From the NCBI RefSeq assembly GCF_030532265.1, contig NZ_JAUNLM010000003.1, positions 1 to 64,000 of the forward strand: a stretch of 64,000 nt of DNA, read 5' to 3'. The position numbers and the translations under genes were made by a program. The notes under the pieces were generated by a model that ran no database searches, was not told the origin of the DNA, and saw only the letters and a list, made by a program, of their open reading frames with translations. Of this stretch, positions 46,952 through 56,971 are shown piece after piece. The stretch is from Clostridium sp. (GTDB lineage: Bacteria; Bacillota; Clostridia; Clostridiales; Clostridiaceae). Each line of letters starts with the position of its first letter. Position 1 is the first letter of the stretch.

Positions 46952-48085
46952 TTATTTAAATATATTTATAAGTGAATTATCTAATGCTTTATTTTTTATT
47001 TTATTAGATGATAAGATAAAATAACATGTTTCACCTTTCTTATGTTTACCAGTTATAGAATCAGTTATATGATCTCCAGTTATAATTATAGAATAATCTT
47101 TATAATTTTCTTTAATATGATTTGCAAAAGGAAAAATAAATTCATTAAAGCATTTATTTATAAAGTTAGCTTTTCCTTTTAAATCATAAATGTGAGCTAA
47201 TTCATCACAACCATTTATATGAATAAATAAAAAATCTTTATCTTTTATTTCTTCTTTTGATTTAATTAATTTTTCATCTAAAGAAGTATCAAAGTTTCCA
47301 GTAGCTTTTTTTAAGTTAACTGCCTTTAAACCTAATGCTAACCCCATACCTTTTATTAAATCTATTCCTGCTACAACAGACCCACTTAAAAAATATTTTT
47401 TGTATAAAGTTTCTATATTAGCCCTTTTAGATAATCCCCATGGAAATAACATAAGACCATCATAGCCTTTTATTTTAAAATATTTCTTTGATAATTCCAT
47501 CATTAAAGTTATTTTATAAAATATATCATTTTTAATATTACTTTTTGGTAATATAGCATTTATTTTCTCTCCAACATTTTCATGTGGTTTAAAAAAATTT
47601 ATTTGTTTAATATTTTCATACTTTTCTTTTATAAATAGTAAATTTCTATAATGACTACAATTCACAAGCTTAAAGTAATCTTTAAACTCACCTTTTATCA
47701 TTATATCTTCTATAAAATTATTTATTAACTTTTCTTCACACTCTTTATCTAATCCACCAGTAAAATCATGTAATTTATTTTTATGTACTTTAATTAAATT
47801 GCATCTAAGAACAGATTCATTATCATCTATATTATATCCTTTTGATAACGCCTCAAAATATGCTCTTTCATATATTTTTTCTTTATTAAGTTTGTATCCT
47901 AATATATTAAAAATACAACTTAAGCTATCAACATCGTATCCATCTATTGAATTGTCTATATATCCTTTTTTAGTAAATGATGAAAATCCTATTAATTTAT
48001 CAAAGTTCTTATTTATTTCTTCTTTAATAATAGTATTTTCTTCATAGTATCCATCTAAAACAATCAGTATTTTTTTACTTTTCAT
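46952..48085 (-). CDS. ApgM-like (cofactor-independent phosphoglycerate mutase superfamily) protein of the B12 operon
   Basis: A 377-residue alkaline-phosphatase-superfamily protein. The C-terminal metal site is clear: DFLFIHINGCDELAHIYDLKGK and IIITGDHITDSITGKHKKGE match the archaeal-type phosphoglycerate mutase motifs (D-E-x-A-H, A/G-D-H and H-x-x-G-E). The N-terminal metal Asp is in ILIVLDGYYEEN. In archaeal ApgM the nucleophile Ser/Thr sits in a G-S/T-D/E-x-A motif, but here the aligned stretch reads GYDVDSL, with Tyr at that place. The start overlaps the end of cobD by 11 bases and the gene is followed by cbiP, so a role in B12 synthesis is likely; a phosphatase for a pathway intermediate, for example alpha-ribazole phosphate, is possible but unproven. 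Confidence 0.7.
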   Translation of the reverse strand: MKSKKILIVLDGYYEENTIIKEEINKNFDKLIGFSSFTKKGYIDNSIDGYDVDSLSCIFNILGYKLNKEKIYERAYFEALSKGYNIDDNESVLRCNLIKVHKNKLHDFTGGLDKECEEKLINNFIEDIMIKGEFKDYFKLVNCSHYRNLLFIKEKYENIKQINFFKPHENVGEKINAILPKSNIKNDIFYKITLMMELSKKYFKIKGYDGLMLFPWGLSKRANIETLYKKYFLSGSVVAGIDLIKGMGLALGLKAVNLKKATGNFDTSLDEKLIKSKEEIKDKDFLFIHINGCDELAHIYDLKGKANFINKCFNEFIFPFANHIKENYKDYSIIITGDHITDSITGKHKKGETCYFILSSNKIKNKALDNSLINIFK

Positions 48086-49154
48086 TTAAGACCCTATTTA
48101 ATACTTTTAATATTTTATCATTTTCTTCTCTTGTTCTAACTGCAATTCTATAAAAACTATTATCTAATCCATTATAATTACTGCAACTTCTAATTATTAT
48201 TCCATGTTTTAATAATTCTTTTTTTAAATCAATATCTTTATCTATACTAAAAAATATAAAATTTACAGAAGGTTCAAAAATATTTATACTTTTTATTTTA
48301 CTTAAATTATTACATAAATACTCTTTTTCTTTTTGTACGTAATCTATAGTTTCTTCTATGTATTCTTTATCTCTTAACCCACTTATAGTGGCTTCTGAAG
48401 CTAAACTATTAACATTCCAAGCCATAGTTACAGAATCTACATTTTTTAATAACTCTTTATTTTTTGTAATTCCAAAACCCATTCTAAGTCCTGGTATTGC
48501 ATAAAATTTAGTTACTGATTTTATTATTATTAAATTAGTATAATTATTTAGTAATTCCTTTACTGAATACTTATAGCTATCTTTAACAAAATCCATAAAT
48601 GACTCATCTACAACAACATATATATTATTTTGACTTGCTTTTTTTATTATTTTTTCTAAATGTATTTTTGATGTTAAAACACCTGTTGGATTATTTGGAT
48701 TACATATAAATAAAAGATCTATATCATTATTTAATTTATTTAATATTTCATCATCTATTTTAAATTTATTTTCCTTTTTTAAAAAATAATATTCTATATT
48801 AGATTTTATACTTTTTATTGCTTCTTCATATTCTGAGAAACTTGGTGCTAAAAGAAGTGTATTTTTAGGATTTATAGCTCTTACTACATTAAATATACAC
48901 TCAGCAGCTCCATTACCTAAAAATAAATTTTCCATATTTATATTTTCATAATTACTTATTTCCTTTTTAAGATTATAATAAGTTATATCTGGATAATTAA
49001 CTATTATATCTATACTTTTTAATATAGATTCTTTAACACTGTTACTTAATCCTAAAGGGTTTATGTTAGCTGAAAAATCTATAATATTTTCTCTATCTAT
49101 ACATAGTTCTCTACAAACTTCATCTATATTCCCACCATGAGTAAATTTTTTCAT
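48075..49154 (-). CDS. cobD: threonine-phosphate decarboxylase
   Basis: A PLP enzyme of the aminotransferase fold that makes (R)-1-amino-2-propanol phosphate, the linker between corrin and lower ligand. 359 residues. The N-terminal HGGNIDEVCRELCIDRENIIDFSANINPLGLS is diagnostic (the alpha-helical start plus NINPLG), and the PLP lysine lies in IIIKSVTKFYAIPGLRMGFGI (about residue 216). The stop of cbiB overlaps its ATG (ATGA), and its own stop overlaps the ApgM-like gene. Confidence 0.93.
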   Translation of the reverse strand: MKKFTHGGNIDEVCRELCIDRENIIDFSANINPLGLSNSVKESILKSIDIIVNYPDITYYNLKKEISNYENINMENLFLGNGAAECIFNVVRAINPKNTLLLAPSFSEYEEAIKSIKSNIEYYFLKKENKFKIDDEILNKLNNDIDLLFICNPNNPTGVLTSKIHLEKIIKKASQNNIYVVVDESFMDFVKDSYKYSVKELLNNYTNLIIIKSVTKFYAIPGLRMGFGITKNKELLKNVDSVTMAWNVNSLASEATISGLRDKEYIEETIDYVQKEKEYLCNNLSKIKSINIFEPSVNFIFFSIDKDIDLKKELLKHGIIIRSCSNYNGLDNSFYRIAVRTREENDKILKVLNRVLNEK

Positions 49155-50098
49155 AAAATCACCTCAATAAACTTGTTTATAATACAAGCTAATATGATAC
49201 CTAAAAAAGAACTTAAATATAATATTTTATTTACTAAATAAACTTTATTTAAAGTTATTTTTTCTATATCATCACCTATTCTAGGCTTTTGAACTATTTT
49301 ACCAAAATAATAATTATCTCCTCCAAGCATTATATTTAAAGCTCCAGCTACTGCCGCTTCTGGATGAGCACTATTAGGACTTGTATGATTATTTTTATCT
49401 CTTTTATATATGTATAAAGCTTTTTTATAATCTAATCTAAGTACAAATGATGATATTATAATTAAATAAGCTGTAATTCTTGCTGGTATATAATTAAATA
49501 CATCATCAAGTTTTGCTGGAAAATATCCAAAATCTTTATATTTTTCATTTTTATATCCAAACATAGAATCCATTGTATTTACAGCCTTATATACAAAAAT
49601 TAAAGGTGCACCACCAATTCCTGCAAAAATTATAGGTGCGATAACTCCATCAGACATATTTTCTGCCACTGTCTCAATAACAGCTCTTATTATTGAAGTT
49701 TCATCTAAATTTTCAGTATCTCTTCCAACTATATAAGATAATCTATGTCTTGCTCCATTTAAGTCATCTTTTTTTAAATATTCTATTACTTTTAATCCTT
49801 CATCTTTAAGAGATTTTGTTGCTATACAAAAATATATAGCTAAGGCTTCATAAATAAAAGCTAAATATACATTTATATTTCCTAATAATTTTATTATTAT
49901 AAAATTAATAAAGAAAGTTATTAATATAACAAATATCCAAGTTATAAGTCCAGCTAACTTTAAACTATTTTTAAATATTTTTCTAAATAAATTTTCACTA
50001 AACTTTGCCAAAGCTCCTATAAATCTAATTGGATGATATGGATTTTGTGGATCCCCTATTATTAGGTCTAATATATATCCAAGTATTATTTTAAACAT
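49151..50098 (-). CDS. cbiB: adenosylcobinamide-phosphate synthase (membrane)
   Basis: Joins aminopropanol phosphate to adenosylcobyric acid. A 315-residue membrane protein with about five helices; conserved blocks are LDLIIGDPQNPYHPIRFIG at the N-terminus, YIVGRDTENLDETSIIRAVIETVAENMSDGVIAPI (about residues 125-159) and NSAHPEAAVAGALNIMLGG (about 243). Coupled to cobD by a four-base overlap. Confidence 0.94.
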   Translation of the reverse strand: MFKIILGYILDLIIGDPQNPYHPIRFIGALAKFSENLFRKIFKNSLKLAGLITWIFVILITFFINFIIIKLLGNINVYLAFIYEALAIYFCIATKSLKDEGLKVIEYLKKDDLNGARHRLSYIVGRDTENLDETSIIRAVIETVAENMSDGVIAPIIFAGIGGAPLIFVYKAVNTMDSMFGYKNEKYKDFGYFPAKLDDVFNYIPARITAYLIIISSFVLRLDYKKALYIYKRDKNNHTSPNSAHPEAAVAGALNIMLGGDNYYFGKIVQKPRIGDDIEKITLNKVYLVNKILYLSSFLGIILACIINKFIEVIL

Positions 50099-50108
50099 AT
50101 TAAAACTC

Positions 50109-50879
50109 CTAAACTAAATTATATTTATCTATTAAATAATCTACTAGTTCTTTTTCATCTGAAAATGTTATTCCATATTCTATCTTAGGCTTATCTATAA
50201 CTATAATATCTATATTTTCATCCATACAAGCTTTAAGCTTTTCAATAGTTCCACCAGCTTTTCCGCTGTCTTTTGTTATTAGTGCCTTTGCAGAATATTG
50301 ATTTATAAAAGCTCTATTTAATTCATAACCTATAGGTCCTTTTATAGCTATAACATCTTCTACCTTAACTCCAATATTTAAAACATCTTGAAGTATTTTT
50401 GCGCTTGGAAGTATTCTATGTATTATTCTATTTTTTATATTAAGATTATAAATTGTTTCTATGTTTCTACTACCTGTAGTATTTAAAATATTTCCATCAA
50501 TATTTTTAATTGTATCTTTTAATTCATCATATCCACTTATATAAGAAATCTTTTTATAATTTGATTCTTTTAAAACTCCAAGTCTTTCATATCTTATATA
50601 ATCTATATTACATTCTTTAGCACTATCTATAGCATTTTTACTAACTTCCTTAGCGTAAGGATGACTTGCATCAACTAGAACCTTGATATTAAATTTATTT
50701 ATTAAATTAACTAAGCCATCTTTATCAAGTGGCTTAGTGTTTAAATGTTTAAATTTATATTTTTTAAGTAATTCTCCACCATATTCTGTTGCAGTTGAAA
50801 CTACAACTTCATCAGTAAATCTATTAATATATTTTAAAATATTTTTACCTTCTGATGTTCCAAGTATAAAACCTATCAT
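50109..50879 (-). CDS. cbiJ: cobalt-precorrin-6A reductase
   Basis: NAD(P)H-dependent reductase of the corrin ring (CobK/CbiJ family). The 256-residue product begins IGFILGTSEGKNILKYI, which is the nucleotide-binding strand, and contains the conserved DASHPYAKEVSKNA (about residue 73), RYERLG (about 98) and ITKDSGKAGG (about 206), all family marks. Its ATG overlaps the cbiH stop (TAATG). Confidence 0.93.
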   Translation of the reverse strand: MIGFILGTSEGKNILKYINRFTDEVVVSTATEYGGELLKKYKFKHLNTKPLDKDGLVNLINKFNIKVLVDASHPYAKEVSKNAIDSAKECNIDYIRYERLGVLKESNYKKISYISGYDELKDTIKNIDGNILNTTGSRNIETIYNLNIKNRIIHRILPSAKILQDVLNIGVKVEDVIAIKGPIGYELNRAFINQYSAKALITKDSGKAGGTIEKLKACMDENIDIIVIDKPKIEYGITFSDEKELVDYLIDKYNLV

Positions 50880-51604
50880 TACTTATCACCTATTTTATAT
50901 CCTCTTGGAGTTATAAATTTTCCATCCTTTATATAACTTTTTGAATTCCCAACTATAACAATACTCATCATGTCTACTATTTCTACATCAAATTTTTCTA
51001 AAGTAGTTATAGTATAACTCATATCATCTCTTAAGGCATTTCTAACTACTGCAATTGGAGTATTTCCATTTCTATAATTTTTAATTATATCTAAACATTC
51101 CTTTAAATACTCTGGTCTTCCCTTACTCTTTGGATTATATAAAGATATTATAAAATCACCTTCTGCTGCAAGCTTTACTCTTTTCTTAATATCTTCATAA
51201 GGAGTCATTAAATCACTTAAACTAATATTACAATTATCATGCATAAGTGGAGCACCTACAACTGAACCTGCTGCACTTGATGCTGTAAGTCCTGGTATTA
51301 CTTCAACATTCTCATCTTCTCTAAGCTCTAATATAAGTCCTGCCATTCCATATATGCCTGAATCTCCAGTACTTATTAAAGCTACATTTTTATCTTTTGA
51401 AAGTTCTAAAGCTTTTTTACATCTTTCAACTTCCCCCCTCATACCAGTCTTAAATACTTCTTTTCCATCTACTAATTCTGAAACCATATCAATATACTTA
51501 GTATATCCAACTACTATATCTGCATTTGATATAGTTTCCTTAGCCTTTAATGTCATATGTTCTAATCCACCTGGACCAATTCCTATTACATATAATTTTC
51601 CCAT
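50879..51604 (-). CDS. cbiH: cobalt-factor III (precorrin-3B) C17-methyltransferase
   Basis: SAM-dependent methylase that also contracts the macrocycle. The 241-residue product has the methylase start YVIGIGPGGLEHMTLKA, the ALISTGDSGIYGMAGLILEL block (about residue 75) and VVGAPLMHDNCNISLSDLMTPYEDIKKR (about 114), which distinguishes CbiH/CobJ from the other paralogues. It directly abuts the cbiG stop. Confidence 0.94.
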   Translation of the reverse strand: MGKLYVIGIGPGGLEHMTLKAKETISNADIVVGYTKYIDMVSELVDGKEVFKTGMRGEVERCKKALELSKDKNVALISTGDSGIYGMAGLILELREDENVEVIPGLTASSAAGSVVGAPLMHDNCNISLSDLMTPYEDIKKRVKLAAEGDFIISLYNPKSKGRPEYLKECLDIIKNYRNGNTPIAVVRNALRDDMSYTITTLEKFDVEIVDMMSIVIVGNSKSYIKDGKFITPRGYKIGDK

Positions 51605-52591
51605 TTATTCTTCTCCTTCACTAATTATCTCACCTATTGCTAATGTCATTCCATTAAATTTTATTTTCTTAACCGTAACAAAGCTATTTAATAAAGAAAT
51701 TACCGGTTCACAAACTCCATAAACACCTAAAGTTTTAAATACAAAGTCACTTTTTTCATAATCTAAATTAACACTATTTATACTATCTCTATTAAATGTT
51801 ATAAAATCACAGTTTAACTTTTTAGAAAGTTCTTTAATTGCTTTTTCATCTTTTTTTATATCTACAGAACCTATTTTACATACAGCTCTATAATCATAAC
51901 CATGATTTTCTAATGTCTTTAACACGAATTTTTCTAATTCTTTAGGATTTGTTTCTTTTCTACAACCAATTCCTAAAACAACATCACGTCTTATAAGTTT
52001 TAAAATATTTTCTTCATTATATTTTTTATTTTTATTAGTAATTAAAACAGTGTTGCAATTTATATCTTCTGAATTAATATATCCATTCTCATTCTTTATA
52101 ATATTTTTTTCATCTTTTATGAATACCTTTTTATTATTTACAAGTAAAGAGGCTATATTTTTACATATTTTAAAATTATCAATTATAAATCCATTTTCTT
52201 TTGCAATAACGTCTGGAGCTTTTATATTCATTCCATCAGTTGCGGTTGTAATAACTGGAGTATTCTTTAATATATTAGCTACCTTTAAAGTTAATTCATT
52301 AGCTCCACCTAAGTGTCCACTTAATAAGCTTATTGTAAAATTATTATTTACATCAACAACAACTACTGCAGGATCCTTTGATTTCCCTTTTAAGAGATTT
52401 GCAATCATTCTTATAGCTATTCCTGTTGAACTTATAAAAATGATTCCATCAAATTTTTCAAAATAATCACAAGCTACGCTTTTAATATCTAAATCTTCCT
52501 TAGATTTTAAAAATATTTCCGAACTTAAATTTTCTTTTAATTTATTAGCTAAAATATCTCCCTTTTTAGTAACACTAATAATTCCAATCAT
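51605..52591 (-). CDS. cbiG: cobalt-precorrin-5A hydrolase
   Basis: Opens the delta-lactone and releases the C20 fragment as acetaldehyde in the anaerobic route. The 328-residue product has the central domain with FISSTGIAIRMIANLLKGKSKDPAVVVVD (about residues 51-79), then SLLSGHLGGANELTLKVA, and the C-terminal domain with VLGIGCRKETNPKELEKFV (about 205). The three-domain order is standard for CbiG. Confidence 0.93.
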   Translation of the reverse strand: MIGIISVTKKGDILANKLKENLSSEIFLKSKEDLDIKSVACDYFEKFDGIIFISSTGIAIRMIANLLKGKSKDPAVVVVDVNNNFTISLLSGHLGGANELTLKVANILKNTPVITTATDGMNIKAPDVIAKENGFIIDNFKICKNIASLLVNNKKVFIKDEKNIIKNENGYINSEDINCNTVLITNKNKKYNEENILKLIRRDVVLGIGCRKETNPKELEKFVLKTLENHGYDYRAVCKIGSVDIKKDEKAIKELSKKLNCDFITFNRDSINSVNLDYEKSDFVFKTLGVYGVCEPVISLLNSFVTVKKIKFNGMTLAIGEIISEGEE

Positions 52592-52593
52592 TT

Positions 52594-53340
52594 TTATTCC
52601 TTTGCATCTCTAAACATATGTGTAAATGACTTATCATATAATTTACTTTTTTCATAATCACAGTTTATAAAATCTCCAACTAATATTTGAGCACATTTTG
52701 TAATTCCAGCTTCTTTAACTTTTTCATTTATATCGTCAAGTGTTCCTAAAATTATTCTTTCATCTTCCCAAGTTGCTCTCTCTACAACAGCAATATTTAC
52801 ATTTCTTCCATAACCATTTCTTAACTTTTTAACTACTTTATCTATCATTGATATAGATAAGAATATTGCCATTGAAGCTCCAATACTTGCAAGCTTTTCT
52901 AAGTCCTCTCCTTCTGGAACCGGAGTTCTTCCTTCAACTCTAGTAAGTATTACTGTTTGAGTTACACTTGGAAGAGTAAACTCTTTTTTTATTGAAGATG
53001 CAGCTGCTGTAAATGAACTTACACCTGGAATAACTTTATATTCTATATTAAGTTTATCTAACTCATCCATTTGTTCTTTTATAGCACCATATATAGCTGG
53101 ATCACCTGTATGTAATCTAACTATAATCTTATCTCTATTTTCTTTCATAACTTCTATAACTTCATCTAAAGTCATTTTAGCTGAATTATATATTTTCGCT
53201 GAACCTTTGCAAAACTTTAAATGTTCATTTGATACTAAAGAACCTGCATATATAACTACATCAGCACTTTCTAAAGTTTGTCTTCCTTTAACCGTAATTA
53301 AATCAACATCTCCTGGACCTGCTCCTATAAAATAAACCAT
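52594..53340 (-). CDS. cbiF: cobalt-precorrin-4 C11-methyltransferase
   Basis: SAM-dependent methylase. 248 residues, beginning VYFIGAGPGDVDLITVKGRQTLESADVVIYAGSLV; the block LHTGDPAIYGAIKEQMDEL (about residue 76), then GVSSFTAAASSIKKEFTLPSVTQTVILTRVEGRTPVP, is specific to CbiF/CobM. AAGGAGG precedes the ATG. Confidence 0.95.
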   Translation of the reverse strand: MVYFIGAGPGDVDLITVKGRQTLESADVVIYAGSLVSNEHLKFCKGSAKIYNSAKMTLDEVIEVMKENRDKIIVRLHTGDPAIYGAIKEQMDELDKLNIEYKVIPGVSSFTAAASSIKKEFTLPSVTQTVILTRVEGRTPVPEGEDLEKLASIGASMAIFLSISMIDKVVKKLRNGYGRNVNIAVVERATWEDERIILGTLDDINEKVKEAGITKCAQILVGDFINCDYEKSKLYDKSFTHMFRDAKE

Positions 53341-53353
53341 AAATTATTCCTCC

Positions 53354-54019
53354 TTAGTCTCTACTTGCTATTATTAATGACATATATTCTCTTGAATTTA
53401 TAATATCATCTCTATTTTCTAAAACTCTTTCTCCATCTCTACCAACTTTTTGAACACAAACATAGTCAAAACCTTTTTCTTCTAATAAATTTAAAACTTC
53501 CTCTTCTTTTTTATATACCTTCATTATTACAACATATTTTTCATCTTTAATATCAGAAATTCTTGCTGCTGGAAGTATTAGTAAAGGCTCATTTCCTATT
53601 ACTAATGTTCTATTTACAAGACTTGCTGCTGCACAAAATGATGTTACTCCTGGTATAGTTACAACTTCTATTCCATTTTCTTTCATGTGTTTAAGCATAT
53701 GTATGTATGTACTATAAACGTATGGATCTCCTATAGTTAAAAAACCTACAGTTTTTCCTGAATTTATTTCGTTTTCTATGTATTTATAAGCATCTTTTGC
53801 TTTTTCCACTCTATCTTTTTTTCCCATTGGAAAATGTTTAAGTATTACTTCTGTGTCTTTACCTATATATTCTTTTGCTGTTTCATAAGCTACACTTTCA
53901 CCACCTTCAACAGCCACTGGTGAAACTATTATATCACATTGTTTTATTGCATTTACTGCCTTTATAGTTAAAAGTTCTGAATCTCCTGGTCCTACACCTA
54001 TTCCATATAACTTAGCCAT
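53354..54019 (-). CDS. cbiL: cobalt-factor II (precorrin-2) C20-methyltransferase
   Basis: First ring methylase after cobalt insertion. The 221-residue product starts LYGIGVGPGDSELLTIKAVNAIKQCDIIVSP and has TIGDPYVYSTYIHMLKHM (about residue 96) and PGVTSFCAAASLVNRTL (about 123), which mark the CbiL/CobI group. Its start overlaps the cbiT stop by eight bases. Confidence 0.94.
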   Translation of the reverse strand: MAKLYGIGVGPGDSELLTIKAVNAIKQCDIIVSPVAVEGGESVAYETAKEYIGKDTEVILKHFPMGKKDRVEKAKDAYKYIENEINSGKTVGFLTIGDPYVYSTYIHMLKHMKENGIEVVTIPGVTSFCAAASLVNRTLVIGNEPLLILPAARISDIKDEKYVVIMKVYKKEEEVLNLLEEKGFDYVCVQKVGRDGERVLENRDDIINSREYMSLIIASRD

Positions 54020-54596
54020 TTATGTCTTCCTTTCTACACTCTACTATAAATATTGGATTATTTGCTATAAGCATTAAACTTTTACCTTTTGATTTACTTA
54101 CTTGTAACATTGTTACATATACTTTATAATTCAAGTTTTCTATAACTTTAATTGCATCATAAACATTTTTTAACGTTATAAAATTCATTACAAGTTTTCC
54201 AGAAGATTTAATTAATTTATTAGATAGTTTTAATATTTCTTCTAGTGATCCGCCACTACCTCCAACAAATATAGAATCAAACTTAATATTTTCATTTAAA
54301 AGTTTATTTAAATGTTCTACTGCATCTCCTTCTAAAAACTTTATATTATTACAATTAAACTTATTAAAATTTTTCTTACTTACATCGATAGCATCTTCAT
54401 CTTTCTCAATTGAATATACAGTTCCCTTTGGGCAAAGCATTGAACACTGAACTGTAATTGAACCTGTTCCACTTCCTATATCTAATACATTAGAATCTTC
54501 TTTAATATCTAACTTACAAATAGAGTTTATTCTTATGTCCTCTTTTGTCATAGGACAATTTCCTCTTATAAACTCTTCATCTTTTATAAATTTCAT
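54012..54596 (-). CDS. cbiT: cobalt-precorrin-6B C15-methyltransferase (decarboxylating)
   Basis: The 194-residue product methylates C15 and decarboxylates the C12 acetate. The N-terminal GNCPMTKEDIR is a CbiT signature, and the SAM motif is VLDIGSGTGSITVQCSML (about residues 38-55), followed by IEKDEDAIDV. CbiE and CbiT are separate here but fused in CobL of aerobic organisms; they overlap functionally. Confidence 0.93.
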   Translation of the reverse strand: MKFIKDEEFIRGNCPMTKEDIRINSICKLDIKEDSNVLDIGSGTGSITVQCSMLCPKGTVYSIEKDEDAIDVSKKNFNKFNCNNIKFLEGDAVEHLNKLLNENIKFDSIFVGGSGGSLEEILKLSNKLIKSSGKLVMNFITLKNVYDAIKVIENLNYKVYVTMLQVSKSKGKSLMLIANNPIFIVECRKEDING

Positions 54597-54612
54597 TTCA
54601 TCACTATCCTCT

Positions 54613-55215
54613 TTAAATATGCTCTATAATTATTACAGATAATTTATCATAATCTCCATTTTTTAAATCATTAGGATTACCTATAGTAATTTTTTCATCT
54701 TCATATGATAAATTTTCTCCAATATACACTTTTGAACAAACTTCATTTTCACTTAATAAATTGCATAATTTTTTTGGAGTATTTATAGTATCAGTTAACC
54801 AAACTGTTATTTTATTTTCTAATACTTTCTTTAAAAACTCATCTTCTCTTCCGTGTAAACTACTAAGATAAGCCTTGCTCCACATTATACCTACTTTACT
54901 TGCGAAGTATTGAAAAGAACTGATTCCAGGTATAACTTCTATATTTTCATCTATATTTTTCTTTAAATAATCTGTTATTCCATAAAATAATGGATCTCCT
55001 GATGCTATAACTGATACTACTTTTTCTTTATTTTTATTTATTTCATTTATTATTTCCTTAATTGAACTTACACATATAAAATCTTTTTTTAAAAATTCTA
55101 TTGATTTTAAAGCTCTAGAAAATCCTATAATTATATCACTTTCATTTAAAGTAGAAATAGCCTTTGGTAATATATAATCCTTATTTCCAGGACCTATTCC
55201 AACTATATAAACCAT
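54613..55215 (-). CDS. cbiE: cobalt-precorrin-7 C5-methyltransferase
   Basis: The 200-residue SAM methylase begins VYIVGIGPGNKDYILPKAISTL, has SVIASGDPLFYGITDYLKKN (about residues 68-87) and PGISSFQYFASKVGIMWSKAYLSSLHGRE, the CbiE block with the LHGR motif. GGAGGGG precedes the ATG, 16 bases upstream of cbiT. Confidence 0.93.
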   Translation of the reverse strand: MVYIVGIGPGNKDYILPKAISTLNESDIIIGFSRALKSIEFLKKDFICVSSIKEIINEINKNKEKVVSVIASGDPLFYGITDYLKKNIDENIEVIPGISSFQYFASKVGIMWSKAYLSSLHGREDEFLKKVLENKITVWLTDTINTPKKLCNLLSENEVCSKVYIGENLSYEDEKITIGNPNDLKNGDYDKLSVIIIEHI

Positions 55216-55227
55216 AAAATCCCCTCC

Positions 55228-56310
55228 CTATATAGAGCTCCATAAAACTTTAGGACTTAATGGATCATAATACATAATAGCTTCACACTTCATTTCATTA
55301 TAAGTGTAAATTTCCATTCTCTTTTTTATTTTTTCTACTATATTTTTGTATAATTCATTGTATCCATCACCTAAAAATTTAACTGCGCCTTCTGATGTTT
55401 TTTGTTCTAAAACTTCTTTAACAAAACCTATATCATAACCTAATAGTGCAAGCTCTAATCCTATTACTTCTAACCTTACATCGCTAACTCTACTATGAGT
55501 ATTAAAACATCCATAAGCAATTTTACTAACTTTTCCTATATGACCAACTAAAATTACTTCTTTTATATTTAGATTTCTACAGCAATCAAGTGCGTATCCT
55601 ACGAAATTAGATATTATAACTATTTCACTTTCTTCATATCCAAGTTGTTTACAAAGTCTTTCACCCATATTTCCAAATGTTAATATAAGTCTTTCATTAT
55701 TTACAGCCTTTTGATTTATTTCTAGATTTATAGATGCTTTTAAAGCATCTTCAGACATTGGATATACTATTCCTGTTGTTCCAAGTATAGATATTCCTCC
55801 AACTATACCAAGTCTAGGATTAAAAGTTTTTTTACTAACTTCTTCTCCTTTTGGTATAAAAATTGTTATTTCCACCCCTTTATCTTTAGGCTTAACTTTC
55901 ATAACTTCTTTTTTTATACAGTCTCTTGGTACTTTATTTATTGCAGGTTCTCCTTTTGGTATAAAAAGGCCATCTAAAGTAACCTTTCCTACCCCTTCTC
56001 CACCTTTTAATTTATATCCATTATCAATAATTTTAGCTCTTGCCCAAATATCTAAACCACTTGTTACATCTATGTCATCTCCACCATCTTTAATAATAGA
56101 GCATTCCACATAATCACTACCAAATTTTATATCATTTATTTCTAAATTTAATTTTATTCCTTTTGGAGTATCTATCTCTATATTTGTAATTTCTTCTTTA
56201 TTAAAAAGCATATAAGTAGCTGCCTTTGCAGCTGCTGATGCACAAGAACCCGTTGTATATCCACATCTTAGTTTTTTTCCATCTGGACCTTCAACATACA
56301 AATCAAGCAT
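55228..56310 (-). CDS. cbiD: cobalt-precorrin-5B C1-methyltransferase
   Basis: A 360-residue enzyme of the anaerobic route that methylates C1. The N-terminal [19 protein letters not shown] is the CbiD signature, followed by [17 protein letters not shown] (about residue 73) and the C-terminal [24 protein letters not shown] (about 257). AGAGAG precedes the ATG, six bases after cbiC. Confidence 0.95.
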   Translation of the reverse strand: MLDLYVEGPDGKKLRCGYTTGSCASAAAKAATYMLFNKEEITNIEIDTPKGIKLNLEINDIKFGSDYVECSIIKDGGDDIDVTSGLDIWARAKIIDNGYKLKGGEGVGKVTLDGLFIPKGEPAINKVPRDCIKKEVMKVKPKDKGVEITIFIPKGEEVSKKTFNPRLGIVGGISILGTTGIVYPMSEDALKASINLEINQKAVNNERLILTFGNMGERLCKQLGYEESEIVIISNFVGYALDCCRNLNIKEVILVGHIGKVSKIAYGCFNTHSRVSDVRLEVIGLELALLGYDIGFVKEVLEQKTSEGAVKFLGDGYNELYKNIVEKIKKRMEIYTYNEMKCEAIMYYDPLSPKVLWSSI

Positions 56311-56315
56311 ATTAA

Positions 56316-56942
56316 TTACTCTCTTTCATAAAGCATATACATAATAGCATTAACTATTGCTGTTGCAACTGTACTTCCACCTTTTCTTCCGTTTACTCTT
56401 ATAAAAGGTATATTTAAATCCTCAAGCCCAACTTTACTTTCAGCAGCACCAACAAAACCTACTGGAACTGCAATTATAAGTTTAGGATTAGCTTTTCCTT
56501 CTTCTATAAGTTCTCTTAATTTAAAAAGTGCTGTAGGTGCATTCCCAAATACAAATATATCAACATTTTCTATTGATGCTCTCTCAACTCCAGCCATAGA
56601 TCTAGTTATTCCTTTTTCTTTTGCTTCTTTGTGAACTTCCTCTAAGTTAACATAACATTTAGCTTCAGAATTTAAACTATTTAATGCTCTTTTATTTATT
56701 CCAGATACAATCATATTAGTATCTGTGTAAAGTTTTGCTCCTTTTTTAAAAGCTTCTTTACCAGCTTCTATTGCACCTTCACTTATATCTAATAAATTTT
56801 TGTACTCAAAATCAGCCGTTGTATGAATAACTCTTTTAACTATAAGAAGTTCCTCATCAGAAAAATTATGGTCTCCAAGTTCTTCTCCAATTATTTCAAA
56901 ACTTCTTTTTTCGATTCCCATAGGATTTTTTATATAACTCAT
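56316..56942 (-). CDS. cbiC: cobalt-precorrin-8 methylmutase
   Basis: Moves the methyl group from C11 to C12 to give cobyrinic acid. The 208-residue product has the catalytic His in [12 protein letters not shown] (about residue 40), then [12 protein letters not shown] (about 79) and [13 protein letters not shown] (about 160) and [17 protein letters not shown] (about 184), all conserved in CbiC/CobH. Confidence 0.95.
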   Translation of the reverse strand: MSYIKNPMGIEKRSFEIIGEELGDHNFSDEELLIVKRVIHTTADFEYKNLLDISEGAIEAGKEAFKKGAKLYTDTNMIVSGINKRALNSLNSEAKCYVNLEEVHKEAKEKGITRSMAGVERASIENVDIFVFGNAPTALFKLRELIEEGKANPKLIIAVPVGFVGAAESKVGLEDLNIPFIRVNGRKGGSTVATAIVNAIMYMLYERE

Positions 56943-56971
56943 TAAATTTACCTTCTTTCAAAACAATATCT

